Notes: a model not told the origin generated them from the letters alone. Positions 43,424-54,630 are shown, counted from the stretch's first letter. The stretch: DNA of 64,000 nt from Lichenibacterium ramalinae (GCF_004137085.1 NZ_QYBC01000020.1:58964-122963); one strand, 5' to 3'. Translations and numbers: made by a program.

Positions 43424-45118
43424 TCACGGCTCCAGGACGTAAACCCTTGCTTCGTACGGCCTCAGTTCGGCCGCGGCGTCGTCGGGGTAGTTGCCGAGCA
43501 GCAGGCTGCGGGCCGTGTCGGCGATCTCCGGCAGCGGGATGGCGTCGGGCGCGAAACTGCACAAGACGAGGAGCCGCGTCCCGGCGAGACTGCGCGTATA
43601 GGCCCAGAGGCGGGGGTCGGTGTCGGCGACGAGGTCGTAGCGGCCGTCGACCACCACGGGATGGCTTTTGCGCAGCGCGATGAGCGCGCGGTAGTGGTTG
43701 AGCACCGAGCCCGGCTGGTCGCGCTCTGCCGCCACGTTGACGGTGGCGTGGTTGGGGTTGATGCCGATCCAGGGCGTGCCGTCGGTGAAGCCGGCTCCGG
43801 GCGAGCCGTCCCACTGCATCGGCGTGCGGGCATTGTCGCGCGAGCGGAACCGCAGCTTGTCCAGCGCCGCGTCCGGGGCGATCCCCTGATTGTCGACGAG
43901 GTCGCGGTAGCCGTTGAGCGATTCGAGATCGCGGAACTCCGAGATGGCGGCGAAGGGCATGTTGGTCATGCCGATCTCCTCGCCCTGGTAGACGAAGGGC
44001 GTGCCGCGCAGGAGGTGCAGGCAGGTCGCCAGCATGGTGGCGGATTCGCGCCGGTAGCGGGTGTCGTCGCCGAACCGCGACACGGCGCGGGGCTGGTCGT
44101 GGTTGTTGAGGTAGAGGCTGTTCCAGCCGCGCTCCGCCATAGCGGACTGCCAGTGTGTCAGCACGGCCTTCAGCCGCTCCGGCCGGAAGGGCACGCGGTG
44201 CCACTTCGTCGCGAAGCCATGCTTCTCCATGTCGATGTCGACGTGTTCGAAGGACAGCACCATGTCGAGATAGCCGGTGTCGGCGTCCGTCACCGCCACG
44301 GCGTGGTCGACGGTGCCGAGCGCCGCCTCGCCCACCGTCATGAGGTCGTAGTGCGACAGGACTTCGCGCTTCATCTCGGCGTAGAACTCCAGCAGGCGGG
44401 GGCCCTGCATGAAGAATTCCGGCGCGAAGACGTAGCGGCGTCCATCGGGGTTCGGCCCGTCCGGAAAGCTCTGCACCTTCGACAGGGCGTTGATGACGTC
44501 CATGCGGAAGCCGTCGACGCCGCGGTCGAGCCACCAGCGCATCATGTCGTAGACGGCGGCGCGCAGCCCCAGGCTTTCCCAGTTCAGGTCGGGCTGTTTC
44601 TTCGAGAAGAGGTGGAGGTAATAGTCGCCGGTGGCCTCGTTCCACTCCCAGGCCGAGCCGCCGAAGATGGCCGCCCAGTTGTTGGGTTCGGCGTTGTCGC
44701 GGCCCTCGCGCCAGATATAATAGTCCCGGTACGGGCTGCTCTTCGACGCGCGGGCCGACACGAACCACGGGTGCTCGTCGGAACTGTGGTTGACCACGAG
44801 GTCCATGACGATCTTCATGCCGCGGGCATGCAGGCCGGCCGCGAGCGCGTCCCAATCGGCCAGCGTGCCGAATTGCGGGTCGATGTCGCGGTAGTCGCTG
44901 ATGTCGTAGCCGTTGTCGTCGTTGGGCGACAGGTAGACCGGCGACAGCCACACGACCGTGACGCCGAGGTCCTGCAGGTAGTCGAGCTTCTCGACGATGC
45001 CGCGGATGTCGCCGACCCCATCCCCGTCCGAATCCCGGAAGGACCGCGGGTAGACCTGGTAGACGACCGCGTCCTTCCACCAGGCGGGACGGGGCTGCGC
45101 GGTCCGGTGCTGGCTCAT
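43424..45118 (-). CDS. GH13 alpha-glucosidase / oligo-1,6-glucosidase
   Basis: 564 residues. It has the (beta/alpha)8 amylase barrel, with Asp nucleophile in GFRMDVINAL (about 200), Glu acid/base in MTVGEAALGTVDHA (about 263) and transition-state Asp in LYLNNHDQPRAVS (about 335), plus the usual calcium-region DLVVNHSSDEHPWF. Cytoplasmic (no signal). As last gene of the minus-strand sugar-import operon it most likely hydrolyses the imported alpha-glucoside (maltose, trehalulose or isomaltose class). Confidence 0.92.
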   Translation of the reverse strand: MSQHRTAQPRPAWWKDAVVYQVYPRSFRDSDGDGVGDIRGIVEKLDYLQDLGVTVVWLSPVYLSPNDDNGYDISDYRDIDPQFGTLADWDALAAGLHARGMKIVMDLVVNHSSDEHPWFVSARASKSSPYRDYYIWREGRDNAEPNNWAAIFGGSAWEWNEATGDYYLHLFSKKQPDLNWESLGLRAAVYDMMRWWLDRGVDGFRMDVINALSKVQSFPDGPNPDGRRYVFAPEFFMQGPRLLEFYAEMKREVLSHYDLMTVGEAALGTVDHAVAVTDADTGYLDMVLSFEHVDIDMEKHGFATKWHRVPFRPERLKAVLTHWQSAMAERGWNSLYLNNHDQPRAVSRFGDDTRYRRESATMLATCLHLLRGTPFVYQGEEIGMTNMPFAAISEFRDLESLNGYRDLVDNQGIAPDAALDKLRFRSRDNARTPMQWDGSPGAGFTDGTPWIGINPNHATVNVAAERDQPGSVLNHYRALIALRKSHPVVVDGRYDLVADTDPRLWAYTRSLAGTRLLVLCSFAPDAIPLPEIADTARSLLLGNYPDDAAAELRPYEARVYVLEP

Positions 45119-45170
45119 GGGGTCGATCCTCGTGGTCGGGGGCGGCGGGGCGGTGGCCGGGTCTCGTCCT

Positions 45171-46331
45171 TCAATGCACGCCCGCCGATCCGGGTCGGCC
45201 GGTCGGCCCGGCCGTCAGGTGCCGCGGCACCGCGCGTCCGTCCGGCCCGAAGACGTGGCAATGGGCTTCGGGCAGCGTCACCGCGACCGCGTCGCCGGGC
45301 GCGACACCCGTGTCGCCGCCCTGGCGCACGGTGAGGAAGCCGTCGCGCGCGGGCGTCTCGAGGTAGAGGTAGGACGCTTCGCCGAGCTGTTCGACGTGGC
45401 TGGCGCGCCCCGCCAGCGCGCTGGTGCCGTCGGCTGGCGCGAGGCCGACGTGTTCGGGCCGGATGCCGAGCGTCACGGTCGCGTCCGCGGGCAGCGTCGT
45501 GGCGTCGACGCGCGCGCTCGCCCGCGTGCCGTCGCGCAGCACCAATTCGGCGCGCTCGGGCGTGGCACCGGCCAGCGTGGCCGGCAGGACGTTCATCCCG
45601 GGCGAGCCGATGAAGCCCGCCACGAAGAGGTTGGCGGGGCGGTGATAAAGATCGAGCGGCCGGCCGACCTGGGCGATGGAGCCGTCGCGCCGCATCGCCT
45701 CGCCGGCGTTCAGCAGCACGATCCTGTCGGCCAGCGTCATGGCCTCGACCTGGTCGTGCGTGACGTAGATCATGCTGGCGCGCAGGCTGGCGTGCAGCTT
45801 CGCGATCTCGATCCGGGTCTGGACGCGGAGGGCCGCATCGAGGTTCGACAGGGGTTCGTCGAACAGGAAGACGCCGGGCGAACGGACGATCGCCCGCCCG
45901 ATCGCGACGCGCTGACGCTGCCCGCCGGACAGCTCCTTCGGCAGGCGCTGCAGCAGCGGGCCGAGCGCCAGGATGTCGGCCGCCCTGCGGACGCGGGCGT
46001 CGATGTCGGGCTTGCCGGTCCGGGCGAGCTGCAGCCCGAAGGCCATGTTGTCGTAAACCGTCATATGCGGGTAGAGGGCGTAGCTTTGGAAGACCATCGC
46101 CACGCCGCGGGCCGAGGGCGGCAGGCGGGTGACGCGCTTGCCGCCGATGTCGAGTTCGCCCGTGGTGATCTCCTCGAGCCCCGCCACCATGCGCAGCAGC
46201 GTGGACTTGCCGCAGCCCGAGGGCCCGACGAAGACGCAGAACTCCCCGTCGGCGATGTCGAGCGACACGTCGTTGATGACCTGGACGCCGCCGAACCGCT
46301 TGTTGACGTTGCGCAGCCTGATCTCCGCCAT
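45171..46331 (-). CDS. ABC transporter ATP-binding protein, MalK/UgpC type
   Basis: 386 residues. Walker [14 protein letters not shown], signature [14 protein letters not shown], Walker [14 protein letters not shown] and His switch YVTHDQVEA are intact. The C-terminal about 140 residues form the OB-type regulatory domain of sugar ABC ATPases ([10 protein letters not shown]). It energises the two permeases encoded just upstream and is four bases from the preceding stop. Confidence 0.93.
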   Translation of the reverse strand: MAEIRLRNVNKRFGGVQVINDVSLDIADGEFCVFVGPSGCGKSTLLRMVAGLEEITTGELDIGGKRVTRLPPSARGVAMVFQSYALYPHMTVYDNMAFGLQLARTGKPDIDARVRRAADILALGPLLQRLPKELSGGQRQRVAIGRAIVRSPGVFLFDEPLSNLDAALRVQTRIEIAKLHASLRASMIYVTHDQVEAMTLADRIVLLNAGEAMRRDGSIAQVGRPLDLYHRPANLFVAGFIGSPGMNVLPATLAGATPERAELVLRDGTRASARVDATTLPADATVTLGIRPEHVGLAPADGTSALAGRASHVEQLGEASYLYLETPARDGFLTVRQGGDTGVAPGDAVAVTLPEAHCHVFGPDGRAVPRHLTAGPTGRPGSAGVH

Positions 46332-46335
46332 GCCC

Positions 46336-47159
<824 letters not shown>

Positions 47160-47163
<4 letters not shown>

Positions 47164-48104
47164 CCGGCGGCGCCTTCAAGACGGACGCGGCCGAGCGTGA
47201 TGGCGAGCGCCGTGCACAGCGCCACCGTGCCGAACAGCACCGTAGCGGCCGCGGAGCCGAGGCCGACCTGCTGGAAATCGACGAGCTGCTGGCGCGCGTA
47301 GATCGACATGCTCATCGTGTCCCTGCTGTTCGACGTGAGCACGTAGACGAGGTCGAAGACGCGCAGGGCGTCGAGGGCGCGGAAGATCACCGCCACCATC
47401 AGGGCCGGGCGGATGAGGGGCAGCGTCACCCGGACGAACACCGTGACGGGGTGGATGCCGTCGACCCGCGCGGCCTCGTAGCAATCCGTCGGCAGCATCT
47501 GCAGGGCGGCCAGGATGAGCAGCGCCATGAAGGGCGTCGCCTTCCACACGTCGACGGCGATCACCGACCCGAGGGCCAGCGACGGGTCCGCCACCCAGGC
47601 CAGGGGCTGCGAGATCAGGTGCGTCGTCATGAGAACATGGTTGATGACGCCGAACTGGTCGTTCAGCATCCAGGCCCACATCTTCGCCGACACGACCGTG
47701 GGGATGGCCCAGGGCACCAGCACGGCAGCGCGCACGACGGAGCGGCCCGGGAAATCCGCATCGAGGACCAGCGCCACCACGAGGCCCAGCAGAGTCTCGA
47801 TCGCGACCGAGACGCCGGCGAACAACAGCGTGTTGCCGACGGCCCGCCACCAGTCCGGGTCGCGCAGCACGCCGAACTCGCCGGTGTAGTTGTCGAGCCC
47901 GACGAAGCGCGCGGCCCCGAGGTCCTTGAGGTCCGCGTCGGTCAGGCTGAACCACAGCGTGCGGCACAGCGGCCAGCCCGCCACCAGCACCATCAGGACG
48001 ACGAGGGGGGCGAGAAAGAGCCAGGCGGCGCGGACCCGGCTCTCCGCCAGGGTGGGCGGGGCGGGGGCGCGGTCCTGGGTGCAGGCGACGGGGACGGCGG
48101 CCAT
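47160..48104 (-). CDS. Sugar ABC permease (MalF-type)
   Basis: 314 residues, six predicted helices. First helix AAWLFLAPLVVLMVLVAGWP, long periplasmic loop with GLDNYTGEFGVLRDPDWWRA, and EAA loop LPTDCYEAARVDGIHPVTVF. It is the first permease after the binding-protein gene and forms the membrane pore with the MalG-type subunit. Confidence 0.92.
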
Positions 48105-48137
48105 GCGGGGCTCCTGCGGTTCAGGCCCGCCCGCGCG

Positions 48138-49427
48138 TCACCACCTGCCGCCCCGGCTCAACCGGTTCAGCCGAGCCTGGAGGCTCGCGAGGCTGTCCTT
48201 GGCCGTCGCCTTGCCGGTCAGCGTGTCCGACACGGCGTTCCAGAAGGCGTCGCTGACCTGGTTGTACTTGCCGCCCGTCGCCGTCGAGGGACGCGCCACC
48301 GCCGAGGTGAAGGCGGGAAGCAGATCCTTGAAGAACGGATTGGCGGCGAGGAGTTCCGGGTCCTGGTACAGGGCCGGGATGGCCGGAAAGTAGCCGCCCT
48401 GCAGGGCCCACTGGCGCGCGGACGCCTTCGACGTCATGAAGACGACGAGGTCGGCCGCCAGGGCCTGGTGCTTCGAATACCGCGACACGGCGAACTGCCA
48501 GCCGCCGAGCGCCGCGGCGTGGCGCCCGTCCGGTGCCGGCCCCGCCGGCAGCACCGTCACCCCCACCTTGCCCTTCACCGGGCTGCCCTCGCTCTGCGAC
48601 AGCGGCCAGGCGTAGGGCCAGTTGCGCATGAACACGGCATGGCCGGATTGGAAGACGCCGCGGGTCTCCTCCTCCGAATAGTTGAGCACGCCCTGGGGCG
48701 CGAGGTCCTTCATCCAGCCCGCCGCCATGTCGAGGGCCTGGGCGGCCCGGGGATTGTCGATTGTGATTTTGCCGTCCGGCGCCACCACCGTGCCGCCGCC
48801 GTAGCTGGCGATCCATTCCAGCGCGTCGCAGGTGAGCCCCTCGTAGGCCTTGGCCTGGAACACGATGCCCCACAGGCCGGCCTGGCCGGCCCGACGCTCG
48901 CCGTCCTGGATCTTGCGCGCCGTCGTCGTCAGCGCCTCCCAGGTGGCCGGAACCGCCTCGCCGTATCGTTCGAGCAGGTCCTTGCGGTAGTACAGCAGCC
49001 CGGCATCGGTGTAGATCGGCATGGCGACGAGCTTCCCGTCGCGCGTGTTGTTCTCCAGGATGGCCGGGAAAGCGTCCTTCTCGGCGCCCTTGGTGTAGGG
49101 GGCGAGGTCGATGAAGTGCGAGCCCAGGATGCCGGGCCAGATCACGTCGATCTCGAAGACGTCGATGTCGGGCGACCCCGCCGCCAGCAGCTGCTGGTAG
49201 AGCGCCAGGCGCTCGGTCGTCGAGTTGGGCGTCGACACCACGTTGACGCTGTTGCCGGTGTTCCGAGCCCAGGCGTCGGACAGCTTGCGGCAGACATCGA
49301 GTTCCTGGCCGACCGCCCCGCAGGCGATCGACACCGTGTCGGCCTGGGCCGGGCGGGACGTGGCGGCGACTCCGGCGATCGTCAGCAGAGCCGCGAATGC
49401 GGTGCCGCATGCTGCGTTCCAAGCCAT
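48138..49427 (-). CDS. Sugar ABC solute-binding protein
   Basis: 429 residues from ATG 49427, set by GGAGG nine bases upstream. Sec signal peptide (FAALLTIAGVAATSRPAQA). The mature chain has the family-1 extracellular binding fold: AWARNTGNSVNVVSTPNSTT, LLAAGSPDIDVFEIDVIWPG and GHAVFMRNWPYAWPL. It resembles binding proteins of trehalose/maltose-type (ThuE/AglE) systems. First gene of the operon; it defines substrate choice. Confidence 0.9.
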   Translation of the reverse strand: MAWNAACGTAFAALLTIAGVAATSRPAQADTVSIACGAVGQELDVCRKLSDAWARNTGNSVNVVSTPNSTTERLALYQQLLAAGSPDIDVFEIDVIWPGILGSHFIDLAPYTKGAEKDAFPAILENNTRDGKLVAMPIYTDAGLLYYRKDLLERYGEAVPATWEALTTTARKIQDGERRAGQAGLWGIVFQAKAYEGLTCDALEWIASYGGGTVVAPDGKITIDNPRAAQALDMAAGWMKDLAPQGVLNYSEEETRGVFQSGHAVFMRNWPYAWPLSQSEGSPVKGKVGVTVLPAGPAPDGRHAAALGGWQFAVSRYSKHQALAADLVVFMTSKASARQWALQGGYFPAIPALYQDPELLAANPFFKDLLPAFTSAVARPSTATGGKYNQVSDAFWNAVSDTLTGKATAKDSLASLQARLNRLSRGGRW

Positions 49428-49557
49428 GGCCCGTCCTCCACCTACGCTCACCGGTCGTTGCACGCCGATGATGTCGCTCGCGCCATGTTGCAACGGATCC
49501 GGCCGCCCGGCCAGCCCTAAATCGCAACCCAGCGGTGGGTTTGGAACGCCTCGAGTT

Positions 49558-49794
49558 TCAGAAGGCCTTGAAGGTGATGACCGTGCGGGTGTCGGCGATG
49601 CCGGGGATCGGTTGCACCTTCTCGCCGACGAAATGGCCGATGTCGGTCTCCTTCGGCACGTAGAACTTCGCCAGGATGTCGTAGTCGCCCGCGATGGAAT
49701 AGATCTCGGAGGCGATCTCGGCCTCGGCCAGCGCGCTCGCCACCGCGTAGGTGCGGCCGAGGGCGCATTTGATCTGGACGAAGAAGCACTGCAT
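49558..49794 (-). CDS. Stand-alone Lrp/AsnC ligand-binding (RAM) domain
   Basis: 78 residues. It matches only the C-terminal effector domain of Lrp/AsnC regulators (MQCFFVQIKCALGRTYAVAS, SIAGDYDILAKFYV, IPGIADTRTVITFKAF). There is no helix-turn-helix, and no frame for one upstream. Such SAM-type proteins may form mixed oligomers with full Lrp regulators or bind amino acids by themselves. Located 130 bases upstream of the sugar-binding-protein gene. Confidence 0.85.
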   Translation of the reverse strand: MQCFFVQIKCALGRTYAVASALAEAEIASEIYSIAGDYDILAKFYVPKETDIGHFVGEKVQPIPGIADTRTVITFKAF

Positions 49795-49868
49795 GGGCGG
49801 ATTCCTGTGAGAGGCGCGGCCGGCCGCGACGGGCGGTTGCGGCGAAGCCATCTGCGGCGAAGCCGCCG

Positions 49869-50876
49869 TCAATGGGCCATCACCTCGACGTCGCTGTCGC
49901 GGGCGGACTGGACCTTGAACTCCGATTGAAAGGTCCGGCCGTCGTGGCGGGCGATGGCGACGTAGTCGCCCTCCGCCAGCACCAGCGACGGGAAGGCGCC
50001 GATCAGTTCGCGGATGACGTCGCCGCCGGGGGTCAGCACCGTGAAGGAGGTGTTGGCGAGGGCCTCGCCGCCCGGGGCCTTGACGAGCTTGAGGGTCAGC
50101 ATGGCGGCGCGGTGCTTCACGGTGGCCTGCAGGAGCTTGCCGGCCTGCACCCGCAGGTCGGCCGCCACGGTCGAGTTGGTGCTCGAGACCGGCGTCAGCG
50201 AGCCGACGCCCTCGGTGTCGAGATAGGTCGACACGATGTGGTAGCTGCCTTCGGGCAGGCAGACCACCTGCCCGGGCTTGGCGGCCGCCACCACGAGCTT
50301 GGCTTCGGGATTGTTGTGGTCCGGCACGTAGATGGCGATCGACAGCCGGTCGGCCGGGATGGCGGCGTCGCCGAGCGTGCCGTCCACCTCGATCGCGCCG
50401 GCGTTGAGGTTGAAGCGCTCGCTCGACACCCGGTCGGCGATGTCGACGCGTTTCATCGTGCCGGCATAGCCGTAGGTGGCGTGGACGATGTAGCGGCCGT
50501 CCGGCAGGTCGAAGCTCGGCTGCGCGTCGGCCGATTGGGCCACCACCTTGTGGGTGCCGTCGGGCTGGGCCGCATCGGCGAAGACGCGCCATTGCAGGCC
50601 GCTGCGCACCAGCGGCGGGTCGGCCGTGAGGGTCGCCGACAGGTGCAGGATGCCGTGGCCGGGCTTCGGCGTTTCCCCGGCCGTCCCGGGGCCGGGCGCG
50701 GCGGACTGCACCTGCGGCGCCGGCAGGCCCGGCGGGGCGACCTGGCCGGGCAGGGGCGGCTTCGCCGGCACGGGCTGGACCTCCTGCGCCGATGCTGCGG
50801 GGACGCCCACGGCGAGCGTCAGCAGGGCCGCGAGCGATGCGGCCGGCAGGAGCGTGATCTGGGCGGGGCGAAGCAT
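49869..50876 (-). CDS. Secreted hypothetical protein with repeated beta domains
   Basis: 335 residues. Signal peptide (LAALLTLAVGVPAASA), a Pro-rich linker (about 33-70), then three similar beta-rich segments built on a pattern like SFDLPDGRYIVHATYGYAGT, VCLPEGSYHIVSTYLDTEGV and LVLAEGDYVAIARHDGRTFQ. The LPxGxY core recurs, suggesting tandem transthyretin/carboxypeptidase-regulatory-like modules. Probably a periplasmic structural protein. Family not named. Confidence 0.7.
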   Translation of the reverse strand: MLRPAQITLLPAASLAALLTLAVGVPAASAQEVQPVPAKPPLPGQVAPPGLPAPQVQSAAPGPGTAGETPKPGHGILHLSATLTADPPLVRSGLQWRVFADAAQPDGTHKVVAQSADAQPSFDLPDGRYIVHATYGYAGTMKRVDIADRVSSERFNLNAGAIEVDGTLGDAAIPADRLSIAIYVPDHNNPEAKLVVAAAKPGQVVCLPEGSYHIVSTYLDTEGVGSLTPVSSTNSTVAADLRVQAGKLLQATVKHRAAMLTLKLVKAPGGEALANTSFTVLTPGGDVIRELIGAFPSLVLAEGDYVAIARHDGRTFQSEFKVQSARDSDVEVMAH

Positions 50877-50994
50877 CGGGGGCGGGCCGGGACAGCGGGG
50901 GGACGGGCGGGCCCATGACGCAGCATTCCGCCGGCATCAAGGCGCCGGGCGCCCCCGCCTTGATGCGGCCGGACGGCCGTGCTTTGCAAGCGCC

Positions 50995-51606
50995 ATGACC
51001 GAACCTTCGCCCGATCCCGCCTCCGCGACCCTGTCGGCAGCCGTGCCCGACGCCGTCGCGCTGCTCCGCCGCCGCCGCTCGGTTCCGCCCCTCACCATGA
51101 CGGGGCCCGGCCCGACGGCCGCCGAGATGGACACCATCCTGTCCCTGGCGGCCCGCGTGCCGGACCACGGCAAGCTTGCGCCCTGGCGCTTCATCGTGTT
51201 CGAGGGCGAGGGCCGCGACCGGGCCGGCGAGGCCATCGCGGCCGTCCATGCCGGGCGGGACCCCGCCGCCACGCCCGACAGGCTCGCGCTCGAGCGCCGG
51301 CGGCTGACGCACGCCCCGGCCGTGGTGGCGGTCGTGTCGCGCGCCGCGCCCCACGCCAAGATCCCCGAATGGGAGCAGGTGATGTCGGCCGGCGCCGTGT
51401 CCATGAACCTCGTCGTGGCCGCTAACGCGCTCGGCTTCGTCACGGCCTGGCTCACCGAATGGTACAGCTACGACGCGGAGGTGGCGGCGGCGCTGGGCCT
51501 GACGCCGCAGGAGCGCTTCGCCGGCTTCGTCCACATCGGCCGTCCCACCGTCGCCGTGGAGGACCGGGTCAGGCCCGTGCTGGCCGAGCTCGTCACGCGC
51601 TTCTGA
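50995..51606 (+). CDS. Nitroreductase-family oxidoreductase (YdjA-like)
   Basis: 203 residues, ATG 50995. FMN-binding blocks LLRRRRSVPPL (phosphate-binding Arg cluster), AARVPDHGKLAPWRFIVFEG, GAVSMNLVVAANALGFVTAW and GFVHIGRP are typical of the short YdjA subgroup. NAD(P)H-dependent reductase of nitro or quinone compounds; natural substrate unknown. Cytoplasmic, single gene. Confidence 0.88.
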   Translation: MTEPSPDPASATLSAAVPDAVALLRRRRSVPPLTMTGPGPTAAEMDTILSLAARVPDHGKLAPWRFIVFEGEGRDRAGEAIAAVHAGRDPAATPDRLALERRRLTHAPAVVAVVSRAAPHAKIPEWEQVMSAGAVSMNLVVAANALGFVTAWLTEWYSYDAEVAAALGLTPQERFAGFVHIGRPTVAVEDRVRPVLAELVTRF

Positions 51607-51914
51607 GCCGGCGGGACCGCCGGAGCCCGTCAGGCCGTCGTTGCAGGACACCTGCAACCTGCGCCTGTGGGCGCCCGGGAGTCGGCGGGCGTCGCGCAGG
51701 CGTGTGTCGGCGAGGGCCCGACACGCGCCGAAATAGGATGGGCCGTCCCGCCGTCCCGCGATCTCCCTGAAGCTCCCTCCGCGACGACGGCGCGCACGCC
51801 GCAGGCCCGGAGCGGATGCGCCGAGGCGGGTGCGCTCTAACATGGGTTAACCGATTATTTACCACGGATGGAGATTCTGAGGGTCTAGCCGGACCGACGT
51901 TCCGCGGAGATCCC
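51607..51914. other. Intergenic: hairpin and probable promoter
   Basis: CCGGCGG and CCGCCGG (about 51608-51623) form a perfect 7-bp stem right after the nitroreductase stop, probably a terminator. The AT-richer bit GGTTAACCGATTATTTACC (about 51845-51863) lies where the promoter of the DUF2336 gene is expected. No further gene seen. Confidence 0.4.
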
Positions 51915-53117
51915 ATGCTGAACCGCCAGTTCCTGACCTGGGCCGATCGTGCTTCGGCGGGCGAGCGCGCCGATGCCGCCCGGGACCTCGCCCGCGCCTT
52001 CCTTTATGCCGACATCGACCCGATCGAGGCGGGCGAACTCGAGCGGTCGATGACCTGCCTGCTCGACGATCCCTCGCCCCTGGTCCGCCGGTCGCTGGCC
52101 GAAGCGCTCGCCGGTGCCGCTCACGCCCCCCACCACATCGTGTCGGCCCTGGCGGCCGACCAGCCCGACATCGCCGCCGTGGTGCTGGGCCGGTCGCCGA
52201 TCCTGTCCGACGCGGAGCTGATCGACGCCGCCGCCCTCGGCGAGACCGAGGCGCAGAGCGCCATCGCGGCCCGGCCGGGCCTGTCGGCCGCCGTCGCCGG
52301 CGCGCTGGCGGAGGTGGCGAGCCGCGACGCCGTCCTGGTGCTCTGCGGCAACCACGATGCGGTGCTGGCCGAAGTCACGTTCGGGCGGATCCTCGAGCGC
52401 TTCGGCCGGGACGGCGACGTGCGGGAAGCCCTGGGCCATCGCCCGGGGCTGGACCCGGCGCTCCGCTACGACCTCGTGGTCGCCACCGCCGAAGCGCTGC
52501 GCCGTTTCGTCTCCGATTGCGGCTGGATGGCGCCCGACCGGGCCCGCCGCGTCGCCGGCGATGCCGGCGCGCGTGCGGCCGTGTCGCTCGCCGGCCAGGA
52601 GGACCGGCCCCGCTTCGTGGCACATCTGCGCCGCTCGGGCCACCTCACCCCCGCGCTGGTGCTGCGCGCCCTCATGAGCGGCGACACGCCCTTCTTCGAG
52701 GCTTCCCTGGCCGAACTGGCCGGCCAAGGGCCGGGCCGCGTTGCCGGGCTGGTACGCCGCCCCGAGGGGCTCGCCTTCGCGGCCCTGGTGCGGAGCGCCG
52801 GGCTCCAGGACGGGCTGCTGCCCGTCATCCGGGCGGCGCTGGAGGGGCGGCGGCCGGACGGCGTACAGGCGCAGAAGCGCCTGCGACGGGAGGTCGTGAC
52901 GCGGGCCATCGCCAGCTACGACCAGGGGGGCGACCGTCCGGTTCCGGGGCTGCTGGCGCTCCTGCGGCGCTTCGAGGCCGAGGCCGCGCGGGACGAGGTC
53001 CGCGCCGCCCCGCCCGTTCCGCCGATCTCGGCGCCCCCGTTCACCGCCTCGGGACCCGCCTTCCGCCGCACCGAGCCGCGCTTCGACGTGGTGCTGGACC
53101 TCGCGGTCGCGGCCTGA
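51915..53117 (+). CDS. DUF2336-domain protein
   Basis: 400 residues, helix-rich, with HEAT-like repeats: MTCLLDDPSPLVRRSLAEAL, ALAADQPDIAAVVLGRSP, ILERFGRDGDVREALGHRPG. Alphaproteobacteria often carry several DUF2336 proteins of this size; function unknown, possibly protein-protein scaffolding. No signal peptide. Its C-terminus (VPPISAPPFTASGPAF) is Pro-rich and disordered. Confidence 0.8.
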   Translation: MLNRQFLTWADRASAGERADAARDLARAFLYADIDPIEAGELERSMTCLLDDPSPLVRRSLAEALAGAAHAPHHIVSALAADQPDIAAVVLGRSPILSDAELIDAAALGETEAQSAIAARPGLSAAVAGALAEVASRDAVLVLCGNHDAVLAEVTFGRILERFGRDGDVREALGHRPGLDPALRYDLVVATAEALRRFVSDCGWMAPDRARRVAGDAGARAAVSLAGQEDRPRFVAHLRRSGHLTPALVLRALMSGDTPFFEASLAELAGQGPGRVAGLVRRPEGLAFAALVRSAGLQDGLLPVIRAALEGRRPDGVQAQKRLRREVVTRAIASYDQGGDRPVPGLLALLRRFEAEAARDEVRAAPPVPPISAPPFTASGPAFRRTEPRFDVVLDLAVAA

Positions 53118-53166
53118 TCCGGCCCCCGCTGGGCGGCGTCGGCCCCGCTGGGCGGCATCGGCTCCG

Positions 53167-54438
53167 CTAGGCGGCGTCGAGCGCCGGGCCGCGCGTGGTG
53201 TCGAGCCCATCTACCTTCGGCAGGGCGACCGGCTGTCCGGTCTCGGCCGAACGGTAGATGGCGTCCATGATGCGCTGGTCCGCCAGGCCTTCCTCGCCCG
53301 GCGTGCGCGGGCGGCGGCCTGTGAGGATGCACTCGGCCATGTGGTCGAGCTCGAGCGCGAACTGGTTTTTGGCCGCGAGCCGCCGGTCGACCACCGTCTC
53401 GGCCTGCCCGTCGCGCTGGGCGACCTGCAGCCGCTGGCCCGTGTAGGCGAAGGCGTTGTCGAAGGCCACCGCGGCGCCCGGCAGGCCGATCCCGAGCCTG
53501 CGGTTCTCGTGCAGCCCGTAGGAGGCCGCGCAATTGGCCACGAATCCGCTCGGGAACCGCATCGTGAAGGTGACCTGCTCCTCCACCTCGCGGAAGCGCG
53601 GGTCGCCGGGCGTGGAATAGGTGTGGCCGAAGACCTCGACGGGTTCCTCGCCGGTGATGAACCGCGCCCCGTTGAGGCAGTAGAGGCCGATGTCCGGCAG
53701 GGCTCCGCCGCCCGCCAGCGACTTGACGAAACGCCACTGGGTGGGAGCCGCCATGTTCTGGGTGTTGACGGCATCGTAGAGCAGCGCCCGGCCGTGGCGC
53801 CCGTCGCGCACCAGCTCCTGCACGGCCCTGTTGTAGGGCTCGTATTGGCAGCGGTATGCGATCATCAGGTGGCGCTTCGCCGCCGCGCAGGCATCGATCA
53901 TGGCCTGGCAGTCGGCGACGCTGGTCGCCATCGGCTTCTCGCACAGCACGTGCTTGCCCGCCGCCGCCGCCGCCACGACGGCCTCGCGGTGCAGGGCGTT
54001 CGGCGTCACCACGTAGACGGCCTGGATGGCGGGATCGGCCTTGATCCTGTCCCAGTCGCCGTAGCCGTAGACGGCCTCCGGGGCGATGCCGTGCTGGCGG
54101 GCGACCAGCTTCGCCTTGTCGGGCGTGCCCGACACCAGGGCGACGAGCCGCGCCTTCTTGGCCTCGCCGAAGGCCGGCAGGATCTCCTCCAGGGCGAGAC
54201 GCCCGAGGCCCAGCACGGCGAACCCCACCCGCTCGCCGGGCGGGAGAGGCGCCGGCGGAGGCGCGGCGGGGCGTTCGGTCGGCGCCGTCCAGGTCGGGAA
54301 GCGCACGGCGCCGCCCTCGACGCTGCCGGTGTCCACGGCGGCCTCGGCGGCCCGGGCCGCGCCGGGCGCGAGCGTCGCGCCGGCCGCCGCGGCTGCGGCG
54401 GCGAGTTTCAGGATCTGGCGGCGGTTGGTCTCGGACAT
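53167..54438 (-). CDS. Gfo/Idh/MocA oxidoreductase, GFOR-like, Tat-exported
   Basis: 423 residues from ATG 54438. Twin-arginine signal (NRRQILKLAAAAAAAGATLA), then Rossmann domain with VGFAVLGLGRLALEEILPAF and the GKHVLCEKPMAT block carrying the catalytic Lys, GGALPDIGLYCLNGARFIT and ENRRLGIGLPGAA. The layout is that of periplasmic glucose-fructose oxidoreductase with bound NADP. Substrates are inferred from family only. The gene is divergent to tRNA-Glu. Confidence 0.88.
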   Translation of the reverse strand: MSETNRRQILKLAAAAAAAGATLAPGAARAAEAAVDTGSVEGGAVRFPTWTAPTERPAAPPPAPLPPGERVGFAVLGLGRLALEEILPAFGEAKKARLVALVSGTPDKAKLVARQHGIAPEAVYGYGDWDRIKADPAIQAVYVVTPNALHREAVVAAAAAGKHVLCEKPMATSVADCQAMIDACAAAKRHLMIAYRCQYEPYNRAVQELVRDGRHGRALLYDAVNTQNMAAPTQWRFVKSLAGGGALPDIGLYCLNGARFITGEEPVEVFGHTYSTPGDPRFREVEEQVTFTMRFPSGFVANCAASYGLHENRRLGIGLPGAAVAFDNAFAYTGQRLQVAQRDGQAETVVDRRLAAKNQFALELDHMAECILTGRRPRTPGEEGLADQRIMDAIYRSAETGQPVALPKVDGLDTTRGPALDAA

Positions 54439-54630
54439 GGGCGCGGTCTCGGCAGGGAGGGGTCGTCCCGCCAACGTCGCATTCCGGTGTCGCGGTCCCG
54501 GGCCGGTCATCGCGTCGCACGCCGGCCCGCCCGGGCCATCGGCGCACAGGAAGCCGCGCCGCGACCCTTGCCAGGGTCGCCGCCCTCGGCCTATAAGGAC
54601 CCCCGAGCAGCGGCGCCGCCCGCTGCCCCC

